64,000 bases of DNA from positions 62,001 to 126,000 of the forward strand of contig JAFVXW010000035.1 in the NCBI GenBank assembly GCA_017500935.1, read 5' to 3'. Below are positions 9,609 through 18,448 of the stretch, one piece after another. Position 1 is the first letter of the stretch; the number at the start of each line of letters is the position of its first letter. This DNA is from Lachnospiraceae bacterium (GTDB lineage Bacteria > Bacillota > Clostridia > Lachnospirales > Lachnospiraceae). The notes under the pieces are model-generated. The model did no database searches. It worked only from the letters and a program-made list of their open reading frames with translations, and had not been told where the DNA came from. The position numbers and the translations under genes are program-made.

Positions 9609-11537
9609 TTAATCAAGTTCCTTTTTACCGGTATATAATTCGTAATATCTGCCCTTCATTTCAAGCAGCTGCGCGTGGTCGCCGCGCTCGATGATCTCAC
9701 CGTTTTCCAGTACCATAATGGCATTGGCATTGCGGACGGTGGACAGACGGTGTGCAATTACCAGAGTGGTGCGTTCTGCCATCAGACGGTCCATACCTTT
9801 TTCGATATGGCGCTCGGTTCTGGTATCGACAGAGCTGGTCGCTTCATCCAGAATCAGAATCGGAGCCTTGGAGATTGCCGCACGTGCAATATTCAAAAGC
9901 TGTCTCTGACCCTGGCTTAAGTTGGCGCCGTCACCTTCGATCATGGTATCATAGCCGTTTTCCAGACGCATGATAAAGGAATGTGCGCTTGCCATTCTTG
10001 CAGCCTCTTCCACCTCTGCATCCGTTGCGTCCATTCTGCCGTAGCGGATGTTTTCACGGACAGTACCTGTAAACAGGTGGGTATCCTGCAGTACCATGGC
10101 AATGTTTCTGCGCAGGCTTTCGCGTTTGATCTTCATGATATCCACACCGTCAATGGTGATCTGACCGTCATTGATATCATAGAAACGGTTGATCAGGTTG
10201 GTGATCGTGGTCTTGCCTGCACCGGTAGAGCCTACAAAGGCGATCTTCTGACCCGGTTTTGCATACAGAGAGATGTTCTTTAAGATGGTCTTATCGGGAT
10301 TGTAGCCAAACGTAACATCTGTCAGGATCACATGACCCTTGCAGTCAGTCAGTTCCACAGCATCCTCTGCATCCGGATCGTCAGGAAGCTCATCCATTAC
10401 CTTAAATACACGTTCTGCACCGGCCAGTGCGGAAAATACGGTGTTCATCTGCATGGACAGTTCGTTGATGGGCATGGAGAACTGACGGGAATAGTTTACA
10501 AATACAGTCAGACCGCCCACGTCAAAACCGCGCAGTACGCATAAAATACCGCCGATGGTGGCTGTCAGGGAATAGCTGACCTGACTTAAATTACCCATAA
10601 CAGGTCCCATGATGCCGCCGAAAAACTGTGCCAGAATCTGCTTGTCGCGCAGATCATAGTTTAAGTATTCAAACTCTTCTTCCGCAATCTGTTCATGACA
10701 GAATACTTTTACAACCTTCTGCCCGGTCACGGTCTCTTCAATATAACCGTTTAAAGTACCAAGAGCCGCCTGCTGTGCAGAATAATAACGTCTGCTCTTT
10801 CCTGCCAGGAAACCTGCCGCCTTCATCATAAGAGGTACAGAAACCACAGTGATGATGGTCAGCCATACATTGGTATACAGCATCAGGCAGAATGTGCCGA
10901 CCACGTTGATCACACTGGAGATAATGGAGATAATGGTCTGGTCCATCATCATGCTCACATTATCCAGGTCATTGGTAAAACGGCTCATGACATCGCCGTG
11001 ATTGTTGGTGTCGTAAAAACGAACCGGAAGCTTCTGCAGCTTGACAAACAGCTCATTGCGGATACGCTCGATGGTTCTCTGGGAAACAGAAACCATGATG
11101 CGCTGCTGCAGATATTTTGCCAAAACTCCCACAATATAGATCACTGCCATCAAAAGCAGGGATTTTAACAGTCTCTCTGCGGTGCCGCTTGCATCTGTCA
11201 GGCTGTTGATCACCGGACGCAGCATATAGGAAGCAACCAGAGAAGAAATGGTTCCCACGATAACACATACAAATACCAGAACGATCAGCGGCATATCCTT
11301 GCTCAGATAGGAAATCAGCCGTTTGACTGCCTTTTTGGTATCTTCAGGCTTTTTCATGGGAGGCATACCGCCCGGACCTCCGGGACCGCCGGGGCCTTTT
11401 TTGCCTTTTTTACCGAATCCTTTTCCCATGGACATCGGAGGGGGGCCTCCGGGACCGCGTCCGCCGGGACCGCCGAAATTCATTTTGGAAGATGCATATT
11501 TTTTACTGAGGCGTTCTTTTCTTTCTTCGGAAATCAT
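9609..11537 (-). CDS. ABC exporter, half-transporter with Gly/Pro-rich N-terminus (pair 2, subunit B)
   Basis: A 642-residue ABC exporter half-molecule. Residues about 20-62 are an unusual low-complexity stretch of Gly, Pro, Lys and Met (GGPGGRGPGGPPP, then KGPGGPGGPGG), predicted cytoplasmic and disordered. The membrane domain covers about 75-375. The ATPase domain has Walker A GSTGAGKTT, signature NLSQGQRQ, Walker B ILILDEATSSVD with catalytic Glu, and switch IAHRLST. As in pair 1, the signature is degenerate and the Glu is intact, so it should pair with the 577-residue protein. The ATG overlaps the stop of that gene by 4 bases, and a terminator follows. Confidence 0.92.
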   Translation of the reverse strand: MISEERKERLSKKYASSKMNFGGPGGRGPGGPPPMSMGKGFGKKGKKGPGGPGGPGGMPPMKKPEDTKKAVKRLISYLSKDMPLIVLVFVCVIVGTISSLVASYMLRPVINSLTDASGTAERLLKSLLLMAVIYIVGVLAKYLQQRIMVSVSQRTIERIRNELFVKLQKLPVRFYDTNNHGDVMSRFTNDLDNVSMMMDQTIISIISSVINVVGTFCLMLYTNVWLTIITVVSVPLMMKAAGFLAGKSRRYYSAQQAALGTLNGYIEETVTGQKVVKVFCHEQIAEEEFEYLNYDLRDKQILAQFFGGIMGPVMGNLSQVSYSLTATIGGILCVLRGFDVGGLTVFVNYSRQFSMPINELSMQMNTVFSALAGAERVFKVMDELPDDPDAEDAVELTDCKGHVILTDVTFGYNPDKTILKNISLYAKPGQKIAFVGSTGAGKTTITNLINRFYDINDGQITIDGVDIMKIKRESLRRNIAMVLQDTHLFTGTVRENIRYGRMDATDAEVEEAARMASAHSFIMRLENGYDTMIEGDGANLSQGQRQLLNIARAAISKAPILILDEATSSVDTRTERHIEKGMDRLMAERTTLVIAHRLSTVRNANAIMVLENGEIIERGDHAQLLEMKGRYYELYTGKKELD

Positions 11538-13267
11538 GCCTGCACCTCCTCTCTCATCTGGGAATCATAGATTTCCCGGTATGCTTCACAATTTTCCATC
11601 AGAGATTCATGATTGCCCTGTCCCACGATCTTACCGTCATCCAGAACAAGGATCTGATCCGCTTCCATAACGGAAGTGATACGCTGCGCAATGATCAGTT
11701 TGGTCGTATCTTTTAAGGTTGTCGCAAAGGCTTCCCTGATGCTTGCTTCCGTTGCGGTATCCACAGCACTTGTGGAATCATCCAGAATCAGGATCTTAGG
11801 CTTTTTAAGAAGCGCTCTTGCGATACACAGACGCTGCTTCTGACCGCCGGATACATTGACGCCGCCCTGTCCAAGCTCGGTATTGTAGCCTTCTGTAAAG
11901 TTGGTGACAAATCCGTGCGCCTGTGCATCATGTGCCGCCGCATAAATCTGTTCTTCGGTGGCATTTTCATCGCCCCACATCAGGTTTTCCATAATGGTGC
12001 CGGAAAAAAGTACGTTTTTCTGCAGAACCATGCCCACACCCTGACGCAGATTGTTAAGAGAATAATCTTTTACATTGATGCCGTCAACCAGCACTTCGCC
12101 CTCATCCACATCGTAAAGTCTGGGGATCATGGATACAAATGTGGTCTTGCCGCAGCCGGTGGAACCGATAATACCCACTGTCTGACCGGGCTTGATGGTC
12201 ACATTGATCTTATCCAGCACGGTTTCCTCACTGTTTTTATAGTAGCGGAAGGTTACGTTCTTAAATTCGATCTCACCCTTCTGCACTTTGGCATCTTTAT
12301 GAGCTGCATTTTCGTCATTGATATCCACATGGGCATCCAGTACTTCACCGATACGCTTAAAGCTTGCCATGGCACGGGATGCATTTAAAAAGATCATCGC
12401 TACCATCATAAGAGAGCCCAAAGCCTGTGTGATATAGGTGATAAATGCAGTCAGATCACCGATCTGCATGGAGCCGCCCATGATCTGATTGCCGCCAAAC
12501 CACACCACGATCAGAGTAGTCAGGTTCATAAACAGCATCATAACAGGCATATTCAGGATAACGATCTTGATCGCATTAAATGCCGCCTGTCTTAAATCGC
12601 GGTTTGATTTGGCAAAACGCTCTTCTTCATACCCTTCACGTACAAAGGATTTGATAACACGAACATTGGTCAGAACTTCCTGCACATTATTGTTTAACGC
12701 ATCCAGTTTTTTCTGCATGATTCCGAATCTGGGAAATGCATTGAGCATGATCAGCAGAATACATCCCAAAAGCAAAGGCATGATCACAACAAGTACCATC
12801 GCAAGCTGTCTGTTCATGATAAATGCCATAATAATAGCACCGATCAGCATACCGGGCGCACGCAGTGCCATACGCAGAATCATCTGGATCAGGTTTTGTA
12901 CCTGTGTTACGTCATTGGTCAGTCTGGTTACCAGAGAACCGGTTGAAAAGGTATCAATATTGGCAAAAGAAAACTGCTGGATTTTCTTAAAAATATCCAT
13001 ACGCAGATCCGCACCGAAGCTCAAAGATGCCTTAGCGGCAAACCATGCACCGCCGACACCGCCCAGCATCATGATAAATGCGGTCAGAACCATCAAAAGT
13101 CCTTTTGCAATAATATAACCCACATCGTGATTCGCCGCACCGATATTGATGATATCAGCCATGAACTTAGGCAAAAGCACCTCGCCCACAACTTCTGTGA
13201 TCATCATGATCGGTCCGAGAATAAAAGCGTACAGATAGGGCTTTATGTACTTTAAGTAACGCTTCAT
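11534..13267 (-). CDS. ABC exporter, half-transporter with degenerate ATPase site (pair 2, subunit A)
   Basis: A 577-residue ABC exporter half-molecule: membrane domain at about residues 1-320, then Walker A GSTGCGKTT, signature NVSGGQKQR and Walker B ILILDDSTSAVD. The catalytic Glu is replaced by Asp and the switch is IAQRITS with Gln, the degenerate-site pattern of heterodimeric exporters. It starts 2 bases after the MarR gene and overlaps the next gene by 4 bases, giving a marR-ABC-ABC operon. That order is common for MarR-controlled multidrug or toxic-compound exporters; the substrate is not visible. Confidence 0.92.
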   Translation of the reverse strand: MKRYLKYIKPYLYAFILGPIMMITEVVGEVLLPKFMADIINIGAANHDVGYIIAKGLLMVLTAFIMMLGGVGGAWFAAKASLSFGADLRMDIFKKIQQFSFANIDTFSTGSLVTRLTNDVTQVQNLIQMILRMALRAPGMLIGAIIMAFIMNRQLAMVLVVIMPLLLGCILLIMLNAFPRFGIMQKKLDALNNNVQEVLTNVRVIKSFVREGYEEERFAKSNRDLRQAAFNAIKIVILNMPVMMLFMNLTTLIVVWFGGNQIMGGSMQIGDLTAFITYITQALGSLMMVAMIFLNASRAMASFKRIGEVLDAHVDINDENAAHKDAKVQKGEIEFKNVTFRYYKNSEETVLDKINVTIKPGQTVGIIGSTGCGKTTFVSMIPRLYDVDEGEVLVDGINVKDYSLNNLRQGVGMVLQKNVLFSGTIMENLMWGDENATEEQIYAAAHDAQAHGFVTNFTEGYNTELGQGGVNVSGGQKQRLCIARALLKKPKILILDDSTSAVDTATEASIREAFATTLKDTTKLIIAQRITSVMEADQILVLDDGKIVGQGNHESLMENCEAYREIYDSQMREEVQA

Positions 13268-13269
13268 TT

Positions 13270-13755
13270 TCAGATTTCCTCCATTTTTTTCTTATCTTCC
13301 AGGTTCCGGTACATCCTCTCCAGAAAAACTTCCAGCTGCTGCAATTCCGCCTCTGAAAAGCCGGCAAACATCTCTTCATCAACCTTTTGAAAGATATCAA
13401 TACTCTGCTCAATAACCGCTTTTCCCTTGGGTGAAATGATCACCTGCAGCGCCCTGTTGTCAGCAGCGTCCGGTCTGCGCTGAATATATCCGCCTTTTTC
13501 CAGCTTCTTGATAGACACTGCAATTGCAGCCGGCGAAATTTCCATCCATTCTGCCAGCTCTGCCTGTGAACAGTTGGGCCGCAGATTCAGATGCATCAAA
13601 ATCCGGTGCTGCCCGGAATATACACCTGTTTTTTTCACCCGCCGCTCAATCTTTCTTCTCATCATCTGATCTGTCTTTCGAAACCATACCGACAACCGAT
13701 GTTCCATCTCCTGTCTTAACATTTCCAAACAGGCCAGTGGCCTCCTCCTTTCCAT
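13270..13755 (-). CDS. MarR-family transcriptional regulator
   Basis: Winged-helix dimeric regulator, 161 residues from the longest ATG. The helix-turn-helix is at about residues 55-100 (LRPNCSQAELAEWMEIS, then AIAVSIKKLEKGGYIQRR) with the wing motif PDAADNRALQVIISPKGK. The first ATG has no ribosome site. Instead AAGGAGGAGG lies inside codons 2-5, so translation probably begins downstream, at CTG 13737, TTG 13728 or ATG 13722. A perfect palindrome covers the first ATG and looks like its operator. It heads the operon of exporter pair 2 and probably represses it and itself until a ligand binds. Confidence 0.88.
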   Translation of the reverse strand: MERRRPLACLEMLRQEMEHRLSVWFRKTDQMMRRKIERRVKKTGVYSGQHRILMHLNLRPNCSQAELAEWMEISPAAIAVSIKKLEKGGYIQRRPDAADNRALQVIISPKGKAVIEQSIDIFQKVDEEMFAGFSEAELQQLEVFLERMYRNLEDKKKMEEI

Positions 13756-13767
13756 TAACTAGTTAAT
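13754..13767. promoter_or_regulatory. Palindromic operator candidate for the MarR regulator
   Basis: Perfect 14-base palindrome ATTAACTAGTTAAT just upstream of the marR ribosome site, in an AT-rich region with GATAAT and TTGATA boxes on the minus strand. Size, symmetry and position fit a MarR dimer site. Confidence 0.6.
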
Positions 13768-13839
13768 TATCATCTTGTTAATCATATCAAAATCTTCCGA
13801 AATGTCAATTCCCTTTGCTGTTTTCGCCTAAAAAACACA

Positions 13840-13868
13840 TTTACTAATCCGCCAAAATGACGTAAGAT
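13840..13868 (+). promoter_or_regulatory. Candidate promoter of the pyridoxal-type kinase gene
   Basis: TTTACT (13840-13845), 17-base spacer and TAAGAT (13863-13868), 38 bases before the start codon. Both boxes deviate from consensus in two positions. Confidence 0.4.
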
Positions 13869-13906
13869 TAACCCAGAAAATAAACTTCTTTCAAAACGAG
13901 GCAGCT

Positions 13907-14785
13907 ATGAATTACCGTATTCCGAAAAAAATCGCAGTCATCAACAGCTTTGCAGGCTATGGCCGCTGTTCCATGACAGAAGCCCTTCCCATCATCAGTG
14001 CAATGGGTGTGTGCGCCTGTCCGGTTCCCACTTCCATTTTTTCAAATCACACCGGTTTTCCCAGCCATTTTGGTCTGGACTTTACAGACCATATGCAGGC
14101 CTATCTGGATCAGTGGGACCGTCTTGGCGTGGTGTTTGACGGCATTTACTGCGGCTTTTTGGGCAAACAGTCCCAGATTCCCATTGTCGCCGATTTTATC
14201 AGACGCCAGAAGCAAAAAGGCTGCTCCATGGTACTGATCGATCCTGTCATGGGAGATCACGGAAAACCCTACCGCACCGTCAGTATGGAACAGTGCCGCG
14301 CCCTTTCTGATCTGGTCAAAGAAGCGGATATCATCACGCCCAACCTGACAGAAGCCTGCATTCTGACAGACATTCCATACCCCGGCAGCTCCATGGAGGA
14401 AGCTGTACTGGCCCGGCTTACCGCCAGCCTGCATGAACTTGGTCCTGCCAAAATTGCCGTCACCGGTCTTATGCACTATGACCAGACAGGTACTCCGGAC
14501 AGCTTTATCAACTATCTTTCCCAAAAGGATACCGCCTCCGGCACAATCAGCTCTGCCAGCCATTATGCTCCCGTTACTGGCCCCTCCCGCCATGGAACCG
14601 GTGACATTTTTGCTTCCATTCTGGCCGCCGATGCCCTGCTTGGATATGATTTTTCTGCTTCTGTCAAAAAAGCCGCCGACTTTATCGGTGCCTGCGTGAA
14701 AGCCTCCGAAGAGCTTCAGATGCCTGAGCCTGACGGTGTATGCTTTGAAAATTTCCTGCACATGCTGTGGGAACAAGATTTGTAA
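13907..14785 (+). CDS. Pyridoxal/pyridoxamine kinase (PdxK/PdxY family)
   Basis: Ribokinase-superfamily kinase, 292 residues, that phosphorylates vitamin B6 vitamers for PLP salvage in the cytoplasm. It has the N-terminal SFAGYGRCSMTEALPI segment at about 14-29, a PVPTSIFSNHTGFP substrate loop near 44-57, DPVMGDHGKPY near 117-127, NLTEACIL near 146 and the ATP/anion-hole motif HGTGDIFAS near 228. GTGD carries the catalytic Asp. It stands alone between the divergent marR operon and a terminator. Specificity among pyridoxal, pyridoxamine and related pyrimidines cannot be decided by eye. Confidence 0.88.
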   Translation: MNYRIPKKIAVINSFAGYGRCSMTEALPIISAMGVCACPVPTSIFSNHTGFPSHFGLDFTDHMQAYLDQWDRLGVVFDGIYCGFLGKQSQIPIVADFIRRQKQKGCSMVLIDPVMGDHGKPYRTVSMEQCRALSDLVKEADIITPNLTEACILTDIPYPGSSMEEAVLARLTASLHELGPAKIAVTGLMHYDQTGTPDSFINYLSQKDTASGTISSASHYAPVTGPSRHGTGDIFASILAADALLGYDFSASVKKAADFIGACVKASEELQMPEPDGVCFENFLHMLWEQDL

Positions 14786-14801
14786 GCTAAAAAAGTGGAC
14801 G

Positions 14802-14843
14802 TAAAAAATGCTGCTGTATCCAATCTACAGCAGCATTTTTTCC
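14802..14843. terminator. Bidirectional terminator after the B6 kinase
   Basis: AAAAAATGCTGCTGTA pairs with TACAGCAGCATTTTTT around a 7-base loop. It is A/T-flanked on both sides and can serve the kinase gene and the convergent PspC operon. Confidence 0.92.
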
Positions 14844-14892
14844 TTATGATTCCGATTAAGTTCCTGGGGCACTGCCCCATTTTTTGAATGTT

Positions 14893-15102
14893 TTAGTCTA
14901 CGATGCCGTCATCTTCCGGAATGATCACCGCAAGTACAAAATACAGGATCAGTCCCAGAATACCTGCACCAGCAATCATACTGATCACCGCATACAAAAC
15001 TCTGATCACAGTCGGGTCAATCCCTGTGTAGGTTCCCAGTCCGCCGCACACGCCGCAAAGCATTCTGTTGGATTTGGAACGAAATAATTTTTTCTGATTC
15101 AT
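14893..15102 (-). CDS. PspC-domain membrane protein
   Basis: A 69-residue protein with the complete PspC pattern: N-terminal KLFRSKSNRMLCGVCGGLGTY, a TGIDPTVIRVLYAV segment and one hydrophobic helix at about 38-60 ending LAVIIPED. PspC-like proteins sit in the membrane and take part in envelope-stress sensing. It is the last gene of the PadR-DUF1700-DUF4097-PspC set, 15 bases after the DUF4097 gene, with an AAGGAGG ribosome site. Confidence 0.92.
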   Translation of the reverse strand: MNQKKLFRSKSNRMLCGVCGGLGTYTGIDPTVIRVLYAVISMIAGAGILGLILYFVLAVIIPEDDGIVD

Positions 15103-15117
15103 ATAAACTTCCTCCTT

Positions 15118-16008
15118 TTACTCAAATGTAATCTCAATGCTTCCCATAGAAGCCTCAAGTTCCATCGTCCGATCCGCCTGATTGTTGATCATCTTCTCTT
15201 TATCCAGACCGGAAATTTCTTTGCCGCCCAGTTTGACACTTCCCATGGAAGCCTCAATCTGATAGTTAAAATCAGTTTCCTTCTGCTTCAGCTTAAAAAT
15301 GACAGCACCCATACTGGCATCAGCCTCTGCATTGTGCTGTATCTCTCCTTCCAGCGTCACTGCTCCCATGTCTGCTGAAACATCCAGATTCCCTACAACA
15401 GCATTCTTTACTGATATAGCTCCCATATCCACAGTCAGTTCGCAGTCCTGCGCCCGTAAAACCTGCACATCTGCCTCTGCCATGACAACTTCCAGCTCCA
15501 CCTCGGTCCATTGCATATCTTTTGGTATGCTGATATGAATCCGCCGGTCATCAGGCCCAGTTATCGCATTTTTTCTGCCCACATCCAGAAGCCGAAGCTC
15601 TCCTTCCCGGACAAAGCACTGTATCTGATCACAGTTTACACCTTCTACCGTAATATTATCAACATCTGATTCTATGATCGTAAAATTGTGTATACCGGTC
15701 TTAATCTCCAATTCATACAGATTCTGAACAGAAAAACTCCTTGTAAAATCTCCGCTTAACACTTCCTGACCGGGTACAATTTCTTCTCCGACAAAATCTT
15801 TCGTCTTTTGCAGGTGATTTTCTTTTGTCTCTGCGTTTGGCGAACTGATGTAGAAAGCATCTCTTTCAAACGTCACACCAAGGGGATTATCACTGACATC
15901 TTTCAGCTGTCCATATCCTCCGGCCACACTGCCGGCTCCCATTAAAATACCGCCAAAGAAAATACATCCTGCGGCAACCCATAATGCAGCCTTTGTCCGT
16001 TTTCTCAT
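15118..16008 (-). CDS. DUF4097-type beta-repeat surface/membrane protein
   Basis: A 296-residue protein with one N-terminal membrane anchor (about 7-30, Gly/Ala-rich) and an outward part of about 265 residues. The C-terminal half is a regular series of short beta strands containing repeated ASMGS/DMGA turns (VDMGAISV, ADMGAVTL, ASMGAVIF, ASMGSVKL, ASMGSIEI), the look of the DUF4097/DUF2807-like right-handed beta fold. The ATG overlaps the DUF1700 stop by 4 bases. Such proteins co-occur with DUF1700 and PadR in Firmicutes; biochemical function is not established to my knowledge. Confidence 0.8.
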   Translation of the reverse strand: MRKRTKAALWVAAGCIFFGGILMGAGSVAGGYGQLKDVSDNPLGVTFERDAFYISSPNAETKENHLQKTKDFVGEEIVPGQEVLSGDFTRSFSVQNLYELEIKTGIHNFTIIESDVDNITVEGVNCDQIQCFVREGELRLLDVGRKNAITGPDDRRIHISIPKDMQWTEVELEVVMAEADVQVLRAQDCELTVDMGAISVKNAVVGNLDVSADMGAVTLEGEIQHNAEADASMGAVIFKLKQKETDFNYQIEASMGSVKLGGKEISGLDKEKMINNQADRTMELEASMGSIEITFE

Positions 16009-16742
16009 TCATATCCTCCTTTCGGCTTTCTGTGAAACAAACGACTGATCAAATGTACACATCCTCTGCATACAGCCGGTATCCATCTGACAAGAATCCA
16101 TCCCATCAGCAAAACCAGCAAAATTCCGATACCGATCACCATCAGGCAGATCCCTGCTGCCACCATGGCTCCTGCCGGTACGACAGCAAACTTGGCTATC
16201 GCCACCACCAGCGCTGCCAGACCTGCAACGATGCAGACAATTCCGGCAATCAAAAATGCCGCTGCGATGACCACTGCTGCCGCTGCCAGTGAAAACACCA
16301 CTGCAAATAAAGCGATAATAAGAGGAATCAGAATCGGTGCTGCAAATACGGCACAGATAATTGTGAGTATCAATAGGCCGGTGTTTCTGCCTTCTTTTTT
16401 CTTCTTCCGGTCAGCCTTATCGCTTCTGCTGTCAGAAGACTGCTGTCTTTCCTGCGGCCTCTGCGTATACGCGGCCGGCGGTTTCTCCATGTGAGCATCT
16501 GCATCACGGGAAAATCCTCTTTCTGAAAATACCCCGTCATTCTTTTTTTCCTCATGCAGACCTTCTCTGATAGATGCTGCCAGCTCCTGCGGCGTTCCCA
16601 ACGCCTCCAGCACTTCCTGTTCATTCTCCACACCGGCATCATCCAGATAGTCATTATAGTATTGTACAGCTTCGCTTCTCTCATTCTCCGGCAGATCTGC
16701 AAGCAGCTGCTCCAAAATATGCATAAACTCTATTCTGTTCAT
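16005..16742 (-). CDS. DUF1700-family membrane protein (HAAS-type)
   Basis: About 245 residues from ATG 16742, chosen because GGGAGGAGC precedes it and it overlaps the PadR stop by 4 bases; the open frame extends further upstream. The N-terminus (NRIEFMHILEQLLADLP, then YYNDYLDDAG and LGTPQELA) is the helical DUF1700/HAAS domain. A charged, poorly conserved linker follows, rich in Arg/Ser/Lys, then several hydrophobic Ala/Val/Ile-rich segments that make three or more membrane helices. Its partner domains usually occur next to PadR regulators, as here. Confidence 0.85.
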   Translation of the reverse strand: MNRIEFMHILEQLLADLPENERSEAVQYYNDYLDDAGVENEQEVLEALGTPQELAASIREGLHEEKKNDGVFSERGFSRDADAHMEKPPAAYTQRPQERQQSSDSRSDKADRKKKKEGRNTGLLILTIICAVFAAPILIPLIIALFAVVFSLAAAAVVIAAAFLIAGIVCIVAGLAALVVAIAKFAVVPAGAMVAAGICLMVIGIGILLVLLMGWILVRWIPAVCRGCVHLISRLFHRKPKGGYE

Positions 16743-17062
16743 CTTCCTGCTCCTCCCGTAAATATGCCTGTGATCTTCTCGGAATACTGAAACCATTCCG
16801 CTTCATACAGCTTAAGCTGTGCATATCCTCTTGATGTGATCTTATAATATCTTCTGTTGCGTCCGGCAAACTCCCTGTCATACACTTCCAGACAATCATC
16901 CTTCTGCAGTCTGCGAAGAACCGGATACAGCGTGGACTCCGACAGCTCAATCACCTGCCGTACTTCCTGCGTGATCTTGTATCCATAGGTTCCTTCTGCC
17001 TCCCGCGACACAACCGCCAAAACAATGGCATCTAAAAGTGCGGCACCTGTATTAAATACCAT
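16739..17062 (-). CDS. PadR-family transcriptional regulator
   Basis: A 107-residue winged-helix protein: LLDAIVLAVVSREAEGTYGYKIT, then VIELSESTLYPVLRRLQKDDCLEVY and RNRRYYKITSRGYAQL, which match the PadR signature of STLYPxLxRL and the YxxT wing. It lacks a long C-terminal dimerisation domain, as in the short PadR-s2 class. It is the first gene of the four-gene envelope module and overlaps DUF1700 by 4 bases. Probably represses its own operon from the AT-rich inverted repeats over the promoter. Confidence 0.92.
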   Translation of the reverse strand: MVFNTGAALLDAIVLAVVSREAEGTYGYKITQEVRQVIELSESTLYPVLRRLQKDDCLEVYDREFAGRNRRYYKITSRGYAQLKLYEAEWFQYSEKITGIFTGGAGR

Positions 17063-17109
17063 GAAAAATCATTCCTTCCTCTTTGTCCTGTCAGCGCAGA
17101 TGCTTTATT

Positions 17110-17180
17110 TCCATACAATATTATATGATGTATATTATTATTTGTGTTTATACTATACAATATATAATATTATTTGTCAA
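17110..17180 (-). promoter_or_regulatory. Promoter of the PadR operon with AT-rich repeats
   Basis: On the minus strand TTGACA (complement of 17175-17180), 17-base spacer and TATAGT (complement of 17152-17157). The region from 17113 to 17170 is full of TATA/ATAC repeats, including ATAC-13 bases-GTAT at 17113-17133, plausible PadR sites. This fills the 240-base gap between padR and glgD. Confidence 0.75.
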
Positions 17181-17234
17181 TAATCATTTATTCAAAAAGT
17201 TTATTTCCAAAGAGTACGCCATGGCCGCAAACCA

Positions 17235-17266
17235 ACAAAACGGGACAGCTTTCGCTGCCCCGTTTC
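17235..17266 (-). terminator. Terminator of glgC-glgD
   Basis: On the minus strand ACGGGGCAGC-GAAA-GCTGTCCCGT followed by TTTG, starting about 40 bases after the glgD stop. The stem contains one G-U pair. Confidence 0.85.
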
Positions 17267-17305
17267 CGCTTTTCTTATTATGTTTTCTGTTGGAAACAAT
17301 CAAAT

Positions 17306-18448
17306 TTAAACAGTCTGATGTTTTGCAACAAATACCTGCAGAGTATCGGTTCCTTTTACAACCTTGCCTTCAGAGATCACCGCATTCTTATCAGCGATCA
17401 CATACTCTACATCTGCATTTGCCTCAACCACGGTATCCTGCATCAGAACGCTGTTTTTAACCTTTGCGCCCTTACCGATCTTAACACCACGGAAAAGTAC
17501 ACAGTTTTCAACTTCACCTTCGATCACACAGCCGTCTGCTGCCATGGTATTCTTAACCTTGGCACCTTCAATGTATCTGGTAGGGTTGTCATCACGGATC
17601 TTGGTGTAGATGGAATTGCCTGCAAAGAGCTCATCCAGATTCTTTTCATCCAGAAGTTTCATATTCTCTTCGAAGTAGCTCTTCATGCTGCTGATGCGTG
17701 CAAAATAGCCGTCATACTTATACGCCTGAATATCCAGCTTATTCAGATAAGGCATAAGCACGTCTCTGTCAAAATAGGTATATCCGCGAACAAATGCACC
17801 GCTGATCAGGTCGATCAGAAGCTGCTTGTCAATGATGTGAATGTTCATGGAAACATTCTGAACACCCTTTTCCTTGGAATTCACATAGATTCTCTTGATT
17901 CTGGTGCCTTCCAGGGTAAAGGTGTAATACAGATCCTTAGCCACGATATGGGAATCCATCATGCCTTCGGGAATTTCTTCTTCTGCATAAGCGATGGTTA
18001 CATCTGCGCCGCTTTCGATATGCTTTTTGAGCATAGCCTTAAAATCGAAATTAACAGCGATGTTGGCATCGGTCATGATGACATATTTTTCTTTCTGGCT
18101 CTTTAAGAAGTTCAGAATACTTGCAAGACCTTCTACCTTACCGTTATAGATCTTCACGGTCTTTTCAGAGTAAGGAGGGAAAATATTCAGACCGCCGTTT
18201 TTGCGTGCCAGATCCCATTCACGACCGGAACCAAGGTGGTCCATCAGGGAATGATAGTTATTACGAACCAGCATGGAAACATTGCTGATACCACAGTTAA
18301 CCATACTGGACAGATAAAAGTCTACCAGACGGTAACGGCTTGCAAAAGGAATGGAAGCCATCAGACGATAACTTACAAGCTCGGGTACCATATTGTCATA
18401 GCTGTTGGGGAAAATGATGCCCAGTGCATTTAAGTTGGATTTTACCAT
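17306..18448 (-). CDS. glgD: Glucose-1-phosphate adenylyltransferase subunit GlgD
   Basis: A 380-residue GlgC paralogue that acts as the regulatory or non-catalytic partner of ADP-glucose pyrophosphorylase in Firmicutes. The nucleotidyltransferase fold is at residues 1-250, but the Gly-rich GGxGxRL substrate loop of GlgC is replaced by [17 protein letters not shown] left-handed beta-helix with hexapeptide repeats ([26 protein letters not shown]) covers about 280-370. Its start codon overlaps the glgC stop, so the two subunits are co-translated, as expected for a GlgC-GlgD heterotetramer. Confidence 0.95.
   Translation of the reverse strand: MVKSNLNALGIIFPNSYDNMVPELVSYRLMASIPFASRYRLVDFYLSSMVNCGISNVSMLVRNNYHSLMDHLGSGREWDLARKNGGLNIFPPYSEKTVKIYNGKVEGLASILNFLKSQKEKYVIMTDANIAVNFDFKAMLKKHIESGADVTIAYAEEEIPEGMMDSHIVAKDLYYTFTLEGTRIKRIYVNSKEKGVQNVSMNIHIIDKQLLIDLISGAFVRGYTYFDRDVLMPYLNKLDIQAYKYDGYFARISSMKSYFEENMKLLDEKNLDELFAGNSIYTKIRDDNPTRYIEGAKVKNTMAADGCVIEGEVENCVLFRGVKIGKGAKVKNSVLMQDTVVEANADVEYVIADKNAVISEGKVVKGTDTLQVFVAKHQTV

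Noticed and set aside
17174-18106. A 310-codon plus-strand open frame opposite glgD
   Set aside because: Shadow of glgD on the other strand; no ribosome site and no recognisable domain.
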